From positions 1 through 51,132 of the forward strand of contig LFEY01000026.1 in assembly GCA_001510275.1 (NCBI GenBank): DNA of 51,132 bases, given 5' to 3'. The notes under the pieces were generated by a model. The model saw only the letters and a list, made by a program, of their open reading frames with translations. It was not told the origin of the DNA and did not search any database. The position numbers were made by a program, and so were the translations under genes. Origin of the DNA: Thaumarchaeota archaeon casp-thauma3 (GTDB taxonomy: Archaea; Thermoproteota; Nitrososphaeria; Nitrososphaerales; Nitrosopumilaceae). Shown piece by piece: positions 32,536-40,470 of the stretch. Positions within the stretch are counted from its first letter, which is position 1. Each line of letters begins with the position of its first letter.

Positions 32536-33662
32536 TACTGCATCTTTCTATCATGAAGTCTTTTTAAGTGCTGAAGCGTTTTCTTGAGAATTTCTATTCC
32601 TCTTAGATACTCATCAATTGAAACCTTCTCGTCAATTGTATGTGCCTCATGTGGGTCTCCTGGACCATATGTGACCACAGGAATATTCCATTGATTTCCA
32701 AGAACGTTCATGTCCCCTGTACCTGTTTTCCTGATTAGAGTTGGTCTTGAATGTTCTACCTCCATAATTCCAAGAGTAAATGCTCTAACTAATGGTGAAT
32801 TATGTGCTGCTTCAAATGGTTCTGTTTCATCAAGAATTGAATAAAACACTTCCACTTTTCTCTTCGTTGCAATTTCTTTGATCAATGTCGAGATTTTTTG
32901 TTCAATCGATTTACAGTTCATATCTACAGGAATTCTAATATCAAAAGTGGTTTCACATTCTTTTGGAGTTACATTGTGACTAATTCCTCCTTTAATTTCA
33001 GTTACAGTTGCAGTCAATAACATTCCTTTAGTTCTGTCATCTTGACCTGCTTCTAATCCTTCTTTTAGTTCTTTTGCAAAAATCATTGATTCTTGAATTG
33101 CATTTTTTGAAAGCCATGGAGCACTTGCATGAGAACTATCCTCTACGTTTACTTTAAGATTAATTGCTAATCTTCCTTTGTATGCAATTGTGATTTGTTT
33201 AATTCCACTTGGTTCTCCAAAAACTGCATAATCCACATTCATTTCATTTTTTACAAGACTTTTTATTCCTGTGGCACTTCCTTCCTCATCTACAGTTGCT
33301 ACAAAAATTATAGTTCCATTGTTATTTTGAATTGATGCTGCAGCAAATAACATCGCAATTAATGGCGCTTTTGCATCTGATGCTCCACGTCCATAAAGTG
33401 AATCACCCTCTTTTCTAACTTTAATTTTTCCTGGGACAACATCCATGTGTCCACATAACATAATTTTTGGTGAACCTGATCCTTTCTTTGCAATTAGATT
33501 TCCTACTTCATCAATTTGAATATCTTCAAATCCTAAATCATCACATTTATCTGCTAAAAAATCTGCCATTGGTTTTTCACTGAGAGATGGTGTGTAAAGT
33601 CTAAGTGCTTTCTCAAGTGTCTTTACTTCAAATCTTGGCGTTACTGTAAAATGAGTATTCAA
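32535..33662 (-). CDS. lysK: LysW-amino acid carboxypeptidase LysK/ArgE type (M20)
   Basis: A 375-residue M20 metallopeptidase that frees lysine or ornithine from the LysW carrier as the last step. Zinc ligands and catalysts: His72 and Asp74 (GHMDVVPG), Asp96 (GRGASDAK), Glu126-Glu127 (DEEGSATG), and His in PHEAHT. Single copy in the window, so it must serve both lysine and arginine branches as in Sulfolobales. Start is TTG at 33662, 4 bases after the lysX stop; no ATG is near. It is in the lysine transcription unit, next to lysX and diphthine synthase. Confidence 0.9.
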   Translation of the reverse strand: MNTHFTVTPRFEVKTLEKALRLYTPSLSEKPMADFLADKCDDLGFEDIQIDEVGNLIAKKGSGSPKIMLCGHMDVVPGKIKVRKEGDSLYGRGASDAKAPLIAMLFAAASIQNNNGTIIFVATVDEEGSATGIKSLVKNEMNVDYAVFGEPSGIKQITIAYKGRLAINLKVNVEDSSHASAPWLSKNAIQESMIFAKELKEGLEAGQDDRTKGMLLTATVTEIKGGISHNVTPKECETTFDIRIPVDMNCKSIEQKISTLIKEIATKRKVEVFYSILDETEPFEAAHNSPLVRAFTLGIMEVEHSRPTLIRKTGTGDMNVLGNQWNIPVVTYGPGDPHEAHTIDEKVSIDEYLRGIEILKKTLQHLKRLHDRKMQ

Positions 33663-33665
33663 TTT

Positions 33666-34514
33666 TTATTTGTCCATCTTTACTGCATAATCCAACATTA
33701 AGGAAGGAATATCAATTTCACATACTCTAACTGTGTTCTTGTATTCTGTTGTATTGTTAACTTCGTGTACGACTAATCCTTTTTCATCACTTTCCATCAA
33801 ATCTACACCTACAATATCTCCCTGAACTGCATTTTTTGCCTTAATACACATTTCTTCCATTTCTGGTGTAACCTTGCATGGCTCTGCTACTCCTCCAAGT
33901 GCCATATTTGTTTTCCAATTTCCATTACCTGAAGTCCTATAAATTGCTGCAACTATTTTATCCCCTACCATTATAGCTCTAATGTCTCTTGGTGGTCTTT
34001 TTACAAATTCTTCTAAATAATGAATATGATAAATTGGATACATATTTTCTCTACTTTCTAAAATTCCTTCAGCTGAATCTTTATCATTTAATTTTGAAAT
34101 TAATCTGCCCCAACTACCTACTGTTGGTTTAATTACTTTGGGAAATCCTTGTGTTTCTAATGCTTGCAAAGCTGCTTCTTTTGAAAAAGCAACTGTTGCA
34201 TCTGGTGTTGGTACACCAAATTTCTTTAGTAACATATGTGTAAATAATTTGTTTCCTGCAAAAATACCTGTATTAAGACAATTAATTACTTTGACTCCAA
34301 GTCCTTCTAGAGCTGCAGTTGAATGCAAGTTTCTATAGTAACTTACACATCTTTGGATGACTATGCCATAATCTTCAGGCTTTTTTTCTAAATCTAATGC
34401 TATTTTCTTACAATCTACCATCTGAATGTTAATGTTATTTTTTTTACCTGCTTCTAGTAGAGCTTTTTCTTCCCAACGGATGGTATCGTAAAGAATAGTA
34501 ACGTCAGGACTCAC
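33666..34514 (-). CDS. lysX: LysX-type ligase: LysW-2-aminoadipate ligase
   Basis: A 282-residue ATP-grasp (RimK-type) ligase that joins an amino acid to the C-terminal residue of LysW. Family features include KVIKPTVGSWGR and the C-terminal VHEVNNTTEYKN. I choose the GTG at 34514, which overlaps the lysW1 stop as GTGA and aligns with the start of the paralogue at 40303, over the TTG at 34523. It shares a transcription unit with homocitrate synthase, so aminoadipate (lysine route) is the likely substrate; the paralogue beside argG ends VEFKG at the same place. Assignment by context. Confidence 0.86.
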   Translation of the reverse strand: MSPDVTILYDTIRWEEKALLEAGKKNNINIQMVDCKKIALDLEKKPEDYGIVIQRCVSYYRNLHSTAALEGLGVKVINCLNTGIFAGNKLFTHMLLKKFGVPTPDATVAFSKEAALQALETQGFPKVIKPTVGSWGRLISKLNDKDSAEGILESRENMYPIYHIHYLEEFVKRPPRDIRAIMVGDKIVAAIYRTSGNGNWKTNMALGGVAEPCKVTPEMEEMCIKAKNAVQGDIVGVDLMESDEKGLVVHEVNNTTEYKNTVRVCEIDIPSLMLDYAVKMDK

Positions 34515-34678
34515 TGCCCCCAATCCTCGCCAACCGTTTGGGCAGGCTTTAGATCGAAACCATCTGAACCTTTTGCTAATTCAAAACTTGCTCCACATTC
34601 TGGACATGTTACAATTTCTCCTTCAAGTGCATCACTTGGTATGGAAATATCTGCATCACATTCTTCACATTTTGACAT
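34511..34678 (-). CDS. lysW: LysW amino-group carrier, paralogue 1, C-terminus Gln
   Basis: A 55-residue zinc-ribbon carrier (CEEC and CPEC knuckles) that holds the amino group during lysine synthesis. The family ends in EDWGE, and the gamma-carboxyl of the final Glu bonds the substrate. This copy ends EDWGQ: the codon is CAG, then TGA. The neighbour copy at 40303 ends EDWGE. As read, LysW1 would need deamidation, or another attachment, or has lost carrier function. I choose ATG at 34678; the longer reading from 34711 reaches into the upstream gene. It overlaps the lysX GTG. Confidence 0.9.
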   Translation of the reverse strand: MSKCEECDADISIPSDALEGEIVTCPECGASFELAKGSDGFDLKPAQTVGEDWGQ

Positions 34679-34700
34679 ATTTTTTCTTATATCCCTCTCT

Positions 34701-35867
34701 CTATTTATCACTAATTATCTTTTTTTCAAGTCTATCTTCAAGTGGAATTTCAATAAGATCTCCCATTCTAAGACCCTTCAATCCAGCTGCAACTGCTTTT
34801 GCACCTTCATCATCTTTTTCAAGACCTAATAACGACATCAGATAGGCAGCTCCTGTCTTTCCTGCCAATTCTCCAAAGACAATTCTTCTTCTATTTCCAA
34901 CTGCTCTTGGTGGTATGGGTTCATAGGCAGCAGGGTTTCTGAGTATTGCTGCTAGATGTGTTCCTGCTTTATGTTTGTATGCAGACGTTCCTACAATTGG
35001 TTTTGAGTCATATGGTTTGATTGATGTGTATTCTTCAATTAATCTAGAAAGATCCAGTAACATATCTAATCTGAAATCATTTGGTGATTTGTATAGATAC
35101 GTAAGTGTCACTGCAACTTCTGCAAGAGGCGGAATTCCTGTTCTTTCTCCAATACCGTCAATAGTAGTATGAATCTGATCAACTCCTGCATCACATGCTG
35201 AAAATGCATTTGCTAGTGCAAATCCAATATCATTGTGAACGTGAGCATCTAATGGTACATCTACTACTTCTCTTACTTTCTTGACAAAATTATACATTCC
35301 AATTGGACGTAAAATTCCAACTGTATCTGGAAGACTAATTCTATCTACTCCTGCTTCTTCGATTGCCTCGCAAACTTTGAGTAAAAATTCAGGCTCTGCT
35401 CTACTTCCATCTTCTACTGTGAATCTAATTTTAAGGCCATGAGATTTTGCATACTCTACAGTTTCTACAGCTCTGTTAAGTGCTTCTTCTCTTGAAATAC
35501 GTAGTTTATCTTTTAGATGAATGTCTGAAATTCCTAAATATGCAGCACACCATGTTGCATCACAATCTAATGAAATATCTATGTCTTCTTTGAGAGCACG
35601 TCCGTGAGAAACAATGTCTGCCTTTAATCCTTGTTTGATAATTGTCTTAGTTGCTTCTTTGTGATCCTTTGATACAATTGGTGAAATTTCAATTTGATCT
35701 ACTCCAAAATAATCTAACATCCATGCAATCTGAATTCTTTGTTTGTTTGTAAATGAAACACCTGGGTGCTGTTCTCCTTCTCTTAAGGTACTGTCTAAAA
35801 CTCTAATCTTCTTTGGATTTTTGTCATATGCGTTGTAGATGTTTGCATAGTGATTCGGATCTTTCAT
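34701..35867 (-). CDS. lysS: Homocitrate synthase (LysS/NifV-like)
   Basis: A 388-residue alpha-isopropylmalate-synthase superfamily enzyme, condensing acetyl-CoA with a 2-oxo acid. Features: DSTLREGEQHPGVSF (25-39), VDQIEIS, LPDTVGILRP and the metal motif DAHVHNDIG. Next to lysW1 and lysX it is most likely homocitrate synthase, the first enzyme of the aminoadipate lysine route. Isopropylmalate or citramalate synthase is an alternative. It lacks the regulatory C-terminal domain of LeuA, which supports homocitrate. A TATA-like box starts this second transcription unit of the run. lysT/lysU are not in the window. Confidence 0.86.
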   Translation of the reverse strand: MKDPNHYANIYNAYDKNPKKIRVLDSTLREGEQHPGVSFTNKQRIQIAWMLDYFGVDQIEISPIVSKDHKEATKTIIKQGLKADIVSHGRALKEDIDISLDCDATWCAAYLGISDIHLKDKLRISREEALNRAVETVEYAKSHGLKIRFTVEDGSRAEPEFLLKVCEAIEEAGVDRISLPDTVGILRPIGMYNFVKKVREVVDVPLDAHVHNDIGFALANAFSACDAGVDQIHTTIDGIGERTGIPPLAEVAVTLTYLYKSPNDFRLDMLLDLSRLIEEYTSIKPYDSKPIVGTSAYKHKAGTHLAAILRNPAAYEPIPPRAVGNRRRIVFGELAGKTGAAYLMSLLGLEKDDEGAKAVAAGLKGLRMGDLIEIPLEDRLEKKIISDK

Positions 35868-35892
35868 TACTGAAATCGTTGGTCCAAATTGA

Positions 35893-35902
35893 GAATATAA
35901 AC
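35893..35902 (-). promoter_or_regulatory. TATA-like box for the lysine transcription unit
   Basis: On the minus strand GTTTATATTC lies 26-35 bases before the ATG of homocitrate synthase, so the lysine block has its own promoter, 90 bases from the end of the Lrp gene. Confidence 0.5.
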
Positions 35903-35969
35903 ATATTCGTACTAGGTTCGTTGAAAATAACTAATTGTGATCCTAATTTAGTTCTGAATTGAAATTATG

Positions 35970-35984
35970 AAACGAAAGTCGTTT
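35970..35984 (-). terminator. Hairpin directly after the Lrp stop codon
   Basis: AAACGA-CTT-TCGTTT (minus strand) is a perfect 6-bp inverted repeat with a 3-base loop, placed immediately after the Lrp TAA. It could end or weaken transcription of the arginine block or act as a binding site. T-tracts after it on the minus strand are short, so termination is uncertain. Confidence 0.4.
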
Positions 35985-36404
35985 TTAGATTACTTTTTTC
36001 AAAATAATTACAGTATTTGTATCAACTACCCCTGGAATTTTTCGCAATGCATCAATACTACTATTAATTTCAGTAATGGTTGCTGCGCTGATAATTGTTG
36101 TAATGTCGTATTGACCTGTAATTTCATAAACTGTTTTTACTCCTTCTAATTTAGTAAGTTTTATAGAAACTTTAGATGTGTCTGTTGCAGAATCTACTGA
36201 AACTAAAACAATTGCACTAGTGGCGTTTTCTTCACCAAGTTCTAAAGTAAATTTTTTAATAGTTTGACTATCTACTAGATTTTTTACACGTCTTCTCACT
36301 GCTGATTCAGAAAGCTTTAGTTTTTTACCAATATCTACAAATGATTCTCTAGAGTTTTCTTTTAGATAATCGATAATTTTTTCATCTACTTTATCCTTAT
36401 ACAT
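35985..36404 (-). CDS. Lrp/AsnC family transcriptional regulator
   Basis: A 139-residue regulator with an N-terminal winged helix (about 5-60; LKLSESAVRRRVKNLVDSQTIKKF) and a C-terminal RAM ligand domain (about 65-138; GQYDITTIISAATITEINSSIDALRKIPGV). Such proteins sense amino acids. It is the last gene of the arginine block, overlapping the lysJ stop by 8 bases, and lies upstream of the homocitrate synthase promoter. Homologues in lysine-producing archaea (LysM of Sulfolobus) control LysW-route genes in response to lysine; that role is inferred here. Confidence 0.89.
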   Translation of the reverse strand: MYKDKVDEKIIDYLKENSRESFVDIGKKLKLSESAVRRRVKNLVDSQTIKKFTLELGEENATSAIVLVSVDSATDTSKVSIKLTKLEGVKTVYEITGQYDITTIISAATITEINSSIDALRKIPGVVDTNTVIILKKVI

Positions 36405-37572
36405 TATGTTTTTTCTCCTCTTCAGTTAGTACAGAATCAAGAGCATGTAAAACTTTTGTTATGTCTTCCTCAGATATTACTAGAGGTGGAAGAATTCTTA
36501 GTATATTTCTTCCAGAGTATAACATTAGAACACCTTCTTTTATCAATCCCATCAGAATATCTTTGATTTCAAATTTCATCTCTATTCCTATCATGAGTCC
36601 TTTTCCACGAATCTCTCTAATCATAGTGTGTTTTTCTTTTAGTTTCTCTAACCCTTCTCTGAAAACTTTTCCCATCTTTTCAGAATTTTCAATTAACCCA
36701 TCTTCTGTTAATGCTTTGAGAGCTGCAATTCCTGCTGCACAAGATAATGGGTTTCCTCCAAATGTTGAAGAATGTTCTCCCCTACTCATTGAATCTAGAA
36801 TGTCCGGTCTTACAAGTGTTGCACCCATTGGTACTCCTCCTGCTATTCCTTTTGCTAGACACAAAATATCTGGTATAGTATTCCAATGATCACAAGCCCA
36901 TAATCGTCCGGTTCTACCTAAACCAGCTTGTATTTCGTCAAAAATTAACAGAATTCCTTTTTCATCACAAAGTTTCCTTACTTCTTGCAAAAATCCTTCA
37001 GGTGCAACAATAATTCCACTTTCACCCTGAATTGGTTCTAAAATTACAAAAGACGTGTCCTCATCAATTGTTGAACGAAGTGATTCAATATCTCCAAAAG
37101 ATGCAAAAGAAACTTTCTCAACAAGTGGTTCAAATGCCTTTTTGTATTTTGGACTAAATGTTAATGACAGGGCACCAAAAGATTTTCCGTGGTAGGAGCC
37201 TTTCATTGCAATCATTCCTTTTTTACCTGTAAACTTTCTTGCAAACTTTATTGCAGCTTCAATTGCTTCTGCTCCGCTATTGTTTAGATGAACTTGTGTG
37301 AGTCCTTTTGGGGCTAGTCCGATTAGTATTTTCAAAAACTCTTCTCTTGTTTTGTTGTATAATGAACTATGAACTGTGATAATTTTATCAAGTTGTTCTT
37401 TTATCGCATTGTTGACTCTTTGATTTTGGTGACCTACTAATGCGACACCATATCCTCCCATACAGTCGATGTATTCTTTTCCATCTATATCCCATACATG
37501 AGATCCAATTCCTTTTTCAATTGTAACTGGAAACCTCTGATAGAGATTTCCCATAAATTGGTCTTCACTCAT
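36397..37572 (-). CDS. lysJ: LysW-aminoadipate/glutamate semialdehyde transaminase
   Basis: A 391-residue class III PLP transaminase (ArgD/LysJ). The Schiff-base Lys241 is in LAKGIAGGVPMG, with IFDEIQAGLGRTG before it and the cofactor phosphate site SGAEAIEAA. It turns the LysW-bound semialdehyde into LysW-bound lysine or ornithine. Single copy, so it should serve both branches. The annotated TTG at 37578 is less likely than ATG at 37572, which overlaps the lysZ stop by 8 bases. Ornithine/acetylornithine transaminases are close relatives, and the cluster decides the call. Confidence 0.9.
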   Translation of the reverse strand: MSEDQFMGNLYQRFPVTIEKGIGSHVWDIDGKEYIDCMGGYGVALVGHQNQRVNNAIKEQLDKIITVHSSLYNKTREEFLKILIGLAPKGLTQVHLNNSGAEAIEAAIKFARKFTGKKGMIAMKGSYHGKSFGALSLTFSPKYKKAFEPLVEKVSFASFGDIESLRSTIDEDTSFVILEPIQGESGIIVAPEGFLQEVRKLCDEKGILLIFDEIQAGLGRTGRLWACDHWNTIPDILCLAKGIAGGVPMGATLVRPDILDSMSRGEHSSTFGGNPLSCAAGIAALKALTEDGLIENSEKMGKVFREGLEKLKEKHTMIREIRGKGLMIGIEMKFEIKDILMGLIKEGVLMLYSGRNILRILPPLVISEEDITKVLHALDSVLTEEEKKHNV

Positions 37573-38368
37573 GTTCAATCACCGTACAATTATCATGTGC
37601 AATTGCAGAAGATATTGGATTTTCTTTTTGACCATTTGCAATCAATGCTTCTTTGACACCCATATCTAATGCTTCAGTAGATGCCAAAATCTTTTTCTCC
37701 ATCCCAGGTCCTATTTTTGGTATTATCTCTTTTGCTTCTGCTAGTGTTAATTTAGGAACAAGTTTGTCATCCATTAAGAGTCCATCCACATCTGTAATGA
37801 ATAATACTTTATCACTGCCTACTTTTCCAGCTACATATGCTGCAGCTCGGTCTCCATCCACATTAAGAAATTCTGACTCTTCACTAATTGCTATGGGTGA
37901 AATTACTGGTGTAAGTCCTTGTTCTAAGAGTAATTTGATTAATTCAGAGTTAATTTCTCTAATTTTTCCAGTATATCCGCCATCAATTGCTTGTTTTCTA
38001 CCTTTTTCGTTAACTATGATAAGTTTCTTTTTTCTGTCAGCTTGTATAATTTTTGCATCAACTCCTGAAAGGCCAATTGCATTAATTCCATTTTTCTGAA
38101 GCATCTGAACAATTCTCTTGTTAATTCTACCAGACATTACCATTGTAAAAATCTCTACAGTTTCTTTGTCTGTATATCTACTTTTGATTCCACTAGGTGA
38201 TGTTACAAATTTTGGTTCTTTTCCAAGTTGTTTACAAACTTTTGTAACTTCTTTTCCTCCTCCATGAACTAAAATCACTCCTTCTGATTCTACAACTCTT
38301 TTAATATCTGCAATTATGGATGGGTGTAAATTATCTACAACACTTCCCCCAATTTTGATTGTGATCAT
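37565..38368 (-). CDS. lysZ: LysW-aminoadipate/glutamate kinase
   Basis: A 267-residue amino-acid kinase family enzyme (ArgB/LysZ) that phosphorylates the side-chain carboxyl of LysW-bound aminoadipate or glutamate. Glycine-rich TIKIGGSVVDN, VHGGGKEV and the C-terminal FITDVDGLL are conserved. The LysW-binding basic surface cannot be judged here. It is the only such kinase in the window. It starts at ATG two bases after the lysY stop and its stop overlaps the lysJ start. Confidence 0.91.
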   Translation of the reverse strand: MITIKIGGSVVDNLHPSIIADIKRVVESEGVILVHGGGKEVTKVCKQLGKEPKFVTSPSGIKSRYTDKETVEIFTMVMSGRINKRIVQMLQKNGINAIGLSGVDAKIIQADRKKKLIIVNEKGRKQAIDGGYTGKIREINSELIKLLLEQGLTPVISPIAISEESEFLNVDGDRAAAYVAGKVGSDKVLFITDVDGLLMDDKLVPKLTLAEAKEIIPKIGPGMEKKILASTEALDMGVKEALIANGQKENPISSAIAHDNCTVIEHE

Positions 38369-38370
38369 TT

Positions 38371-39417
38371 CTAAACAGGAGTTAGCGGAGTATATCTTAG
38401 TCCGTCCATTTCATCAAAACCGCACATTATATTCATGTTTTGAATGGCAGAACCTGCTGCACCTTTCATTAAATTATCTGATGCAGATAATGCGATTAAT
38501 CTATGATTATCTTCATCTATATCAAATCCAATATCGCAAAAGTTTGAACCAACCAAGAATTTTGGATCTGGGAATTTGTATAATCCCTTTTTGTCTCGAA
38601 TAAGTCTGATGAATTTTTCATCACCATAAGCTTGACGATACAATTTCCATAATTCTTTTTCTTCAACATCTTTTTTCATGAATGTATGGTTTGTACATAA
38701 AATTCCACGAACCACATCAACTGCATGTGGGCTCATCGAAACATGAATCTTCTTTCCCGCAATTTCACTAAGCTCTTGTTCAATCTCACCTGTGTGTCTG
38801 TGCTTTGCTGGTTTGTATGGTCTGATTACTCCTGCTCTCATTGCATGTGCAGTACCAGAACCAGAACCTGCACCGGATGACCCAATCTTTGAATCTACAA
38901 TTATGTGCTCTGTATCAATAATATTATTTCGAATTAATGGTGCAAGTGCTAGTATTGATGTAACTGCCATACAGCCTGGGCAAGAAACAAGTTGTGATTT
39001 TTTGATTTCTTCTCTGTGTAATTCGGGAATTCCAAAAACTGATTTTGGTAAATAATCTGGATGTGGATGTTCCCATCCATACCATTTATCATAATCTTCT
39101 TTATTATGTAATCGATAATCTGCACTCAAATCAATTATTTTGATGCCTCTATCATAGAGCGCCTTTACAATTTCAGTTGCAGTACCATGTGGAACTGCTG
39201 TGAATATTATATCACATTTGTCAGTTAATTTATCATAATCTAATTCTGAGAAAGTAAGATCGGTAAATCCCTTCAAACTTGGTTGTATCCTGTGAAGATA
39301 TTCTCCAACATGTTGTCTTGATGTGACCATGGAGATTTCAACATCTGGATGGTTAACGAGAAGACGAAGTGTCTCTCCTCCAACATAACCTGATGCTCCT
39401 ACAACACCTACTTTCAT
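38371..39417 (-). CDS. lysY: LysW-aminoadipyl/glutamyl-phosphate reductase
   Basis: A 348-residue ArgC/LysY reductase that uses NADPH to turn the acyl phosphate on LysW into a semialdehyde. The dinucleotide motif VVGASGYVGGE is at 5-15, the catalytic Cys149 is in SCPGCMAVTS and HAVDVVRG lies near the substrate site. A strong GAGGAGG ribosome-binding site lies 5-6 bases before the ATG on the minus strand (about 39423-39429), suggesting independent translation initiation within the operon. Single copy, serving both branches. Confidence 0.92.
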   Translation of the reverse strand: MKVGVVGASGYVGGETLRLLVNHPDVEISMVTSRQHVGEYLHRIQPSLKGFTDLTFSELDYDKLTDKCDIIFTAVPHGTATEIVKALYDRGIKIIDLSADYRLHNKEDYDKWYGWEHPHPDYLPKSVFGIPELHREEIKKSQLVSCPGCMAVTSILALAPLIRNNIIDTEHIIVDSKIGSSGAGSGSGTAHAMRAGVIRPYKPAKHRHTGEIEQELSEIAGKKIHVSMSPHAVDVVRGILCTNHTFMKKDVEEKELWKLYRQAYGDEKFIRLIRDKKGLYKFPDPKFLVGSNFCDIGFDIDEDNHRLIALSASDNLMKGAAGSAIQNMNIMCGFDEMDGLRYTPLTPV

Positions 39418-39422
39418 GATAA

Positions 39423-39429
39423 ACCTCCT
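39423..39429 (-). promoter_or_regulatory. Strong Shine-Dalgarno site of lysY
   Basis: On the minus strand GAGGAGG lies a few bases before the lysY ATG. It is the best ribosome-binding site in the run and stands in a 28-base gap after argX, where neighbouring genes overlap instead. Confidence 0.55.
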
Positions 39430-39445
39430 CGTAAAGAAGTATAAT

Positions 39446-40303
39446 TTATTTCCTAATATGGTTTAGAGCAAATTCTACCATTTCTTTTGGAATGTTTCGT
39501 TGTGTAACTCTTGCCAATCCTTTGAATTCTACAGTATTGTTGACTTCATGTACTACTAGGCCTCTTTTGTCGTCTTCCATCATATCTATTCCTAAAATTC
39601 CCCCGCCCATGGCTTTTGATGCTTTTGCTGCCATATCTTCTATCTCTTTTGTGATCTCACAAAGTTCTGGATCTGCCCCAAGTGCTATGTTTGTCTTAAA
39701 ACCACCTGATGATTTTCTGTACATGGCTGCAATAGGATCATCTCCTATAGTGATTACTCTAATGTCTCTTGGTGGTCTTTTGATTAATTCCTGCAGATAG
39801 TAAATCCTATCATGTGGACTATCTGTAATATTTCTTATCTCACAAATTGCATCCATTGCATCTTTATCTTTAATTGGCATTACTCCTCTTCCCCAACTTC
39901 CTATTACTGGTTTGATTACTAGAGGATACCCAACTTTTTCTAAATTTTCTGCTGCACTTTCACTTGAAAATGAAAAGTATGTTTTTGGTGTTGGAATATT
40001 ATTTTTTTTCAAAAGTAAAGTCATAAACATCTTATTTCCACAAATATGTGCAACCTCGAATTTGTTTAGAACTGGAATGTCCATAAATTCCAGACTAGCA
40101 GTAAAGTGAAGTCCTCTAAAATAACTAACACATCTTTCTAAAACAATATCCCCAAAGTCATAGTCGTCTTTTTTACTATCTGTGTTAACTTGAGTAATTT
40201 TTGCATCTATCATAATTGCATCGTGTCCGAGTTCTGATGCCTCTTTTTGAAGCATCTTTTCTTCCGTCCTTAAACGGTCAAACACAATACATATTTTTGA
40301 CAT
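39446..40303 (-). CDS. argX: ArgX-type ligase: LysW-glutamate ligase
   Basis: A 285-residue ATP-grasp ligase, paralogous to the one at 33666. It joins an amino acid to LysW, and its place beside argG and lysW2 points to glutamate and the arginine route. KPVIGSWGRG binds nucleotide and the C-terminal VHEVNNTVEFKG shapes the substrate pocket; the paralogue has TTEYKN there. The ATG overlaps the lysW2 TAA as TAATG, so ligase and carrier are translated together. The Glu versus aminoadipate specificity is inferred from context. Confidence 0.87.
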   Translation of the reverse strand: MSKICIVFDRLRTEEKMLQKEASELGHDAIMIDAKITQVNTDSKKDDYDFGDIVLERCVSYFRGLHFTASLEFMDIPVLNKFEVAHICGNKMFMTLLLKKNNIPTPKTYFSFSSESAAENLEKVGYPLVIKPVIGSWGRGVMPIKDKDAMDAICEIRNITDSPHDRIYYLQELIKRPPRDIRVITIGDDPIAAMYRKSSGGFKTNIALGADPELCEITKEIEDMAAKASKAMGGGILGIDMMEDDKRGLVVHEVNNTVEFKGLARVTQRNIPKEMVEFALNHIRK

Positions 40304-40470
40304 TACTCCCCCCAGTCTTCGCCTACACTTTCTGCTTGTTTAAGCTCGACATTTGATCCTTCTTTTTTTGCAATTTCAAAGTCAGCACCACAATCAGGAC
40401 AGGAGACTATTTCTCCAACTGAGGCATCGTCTGGGATGTTTAATGCTGCATCACATTCTGGGCAGTTCAT
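40303..40470 (-). CDS. lysW: LysW amino-group carrier, paralogue 2, C-terminus Glu
   Basis: A 55-residue carrier protein, too short for a 60-residue cutoff. It has CPEC and CPDC knuckles, an acidic surface, and ends in the canonical EDWGE, whose final Glu carries the substrate. Its ATG overlaps the argG stop (ATGA) and its stop overlaps the argX ATG (TAATG). It should be the active carrier for LysW-glutamate in arginine synthesis. It could also supply the lysine branch if LysW1, ending in Gln, is not charged. Confidence 0.92.
   Translation of the reverse strand: MNCPECDAALNIPDDASVGEIVSCPDCGADFEIAKKEGSNVELKQAESVGEDWGE

Noticed and set aside
34679-34711. N-terminal extension of LysW1 from 34711
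   Set aside because: It would overlap the end of homocitrate synthase and gives a charged leader not found in LysW2; ATG at 34678 gives the same 55-residue length as LysW2.
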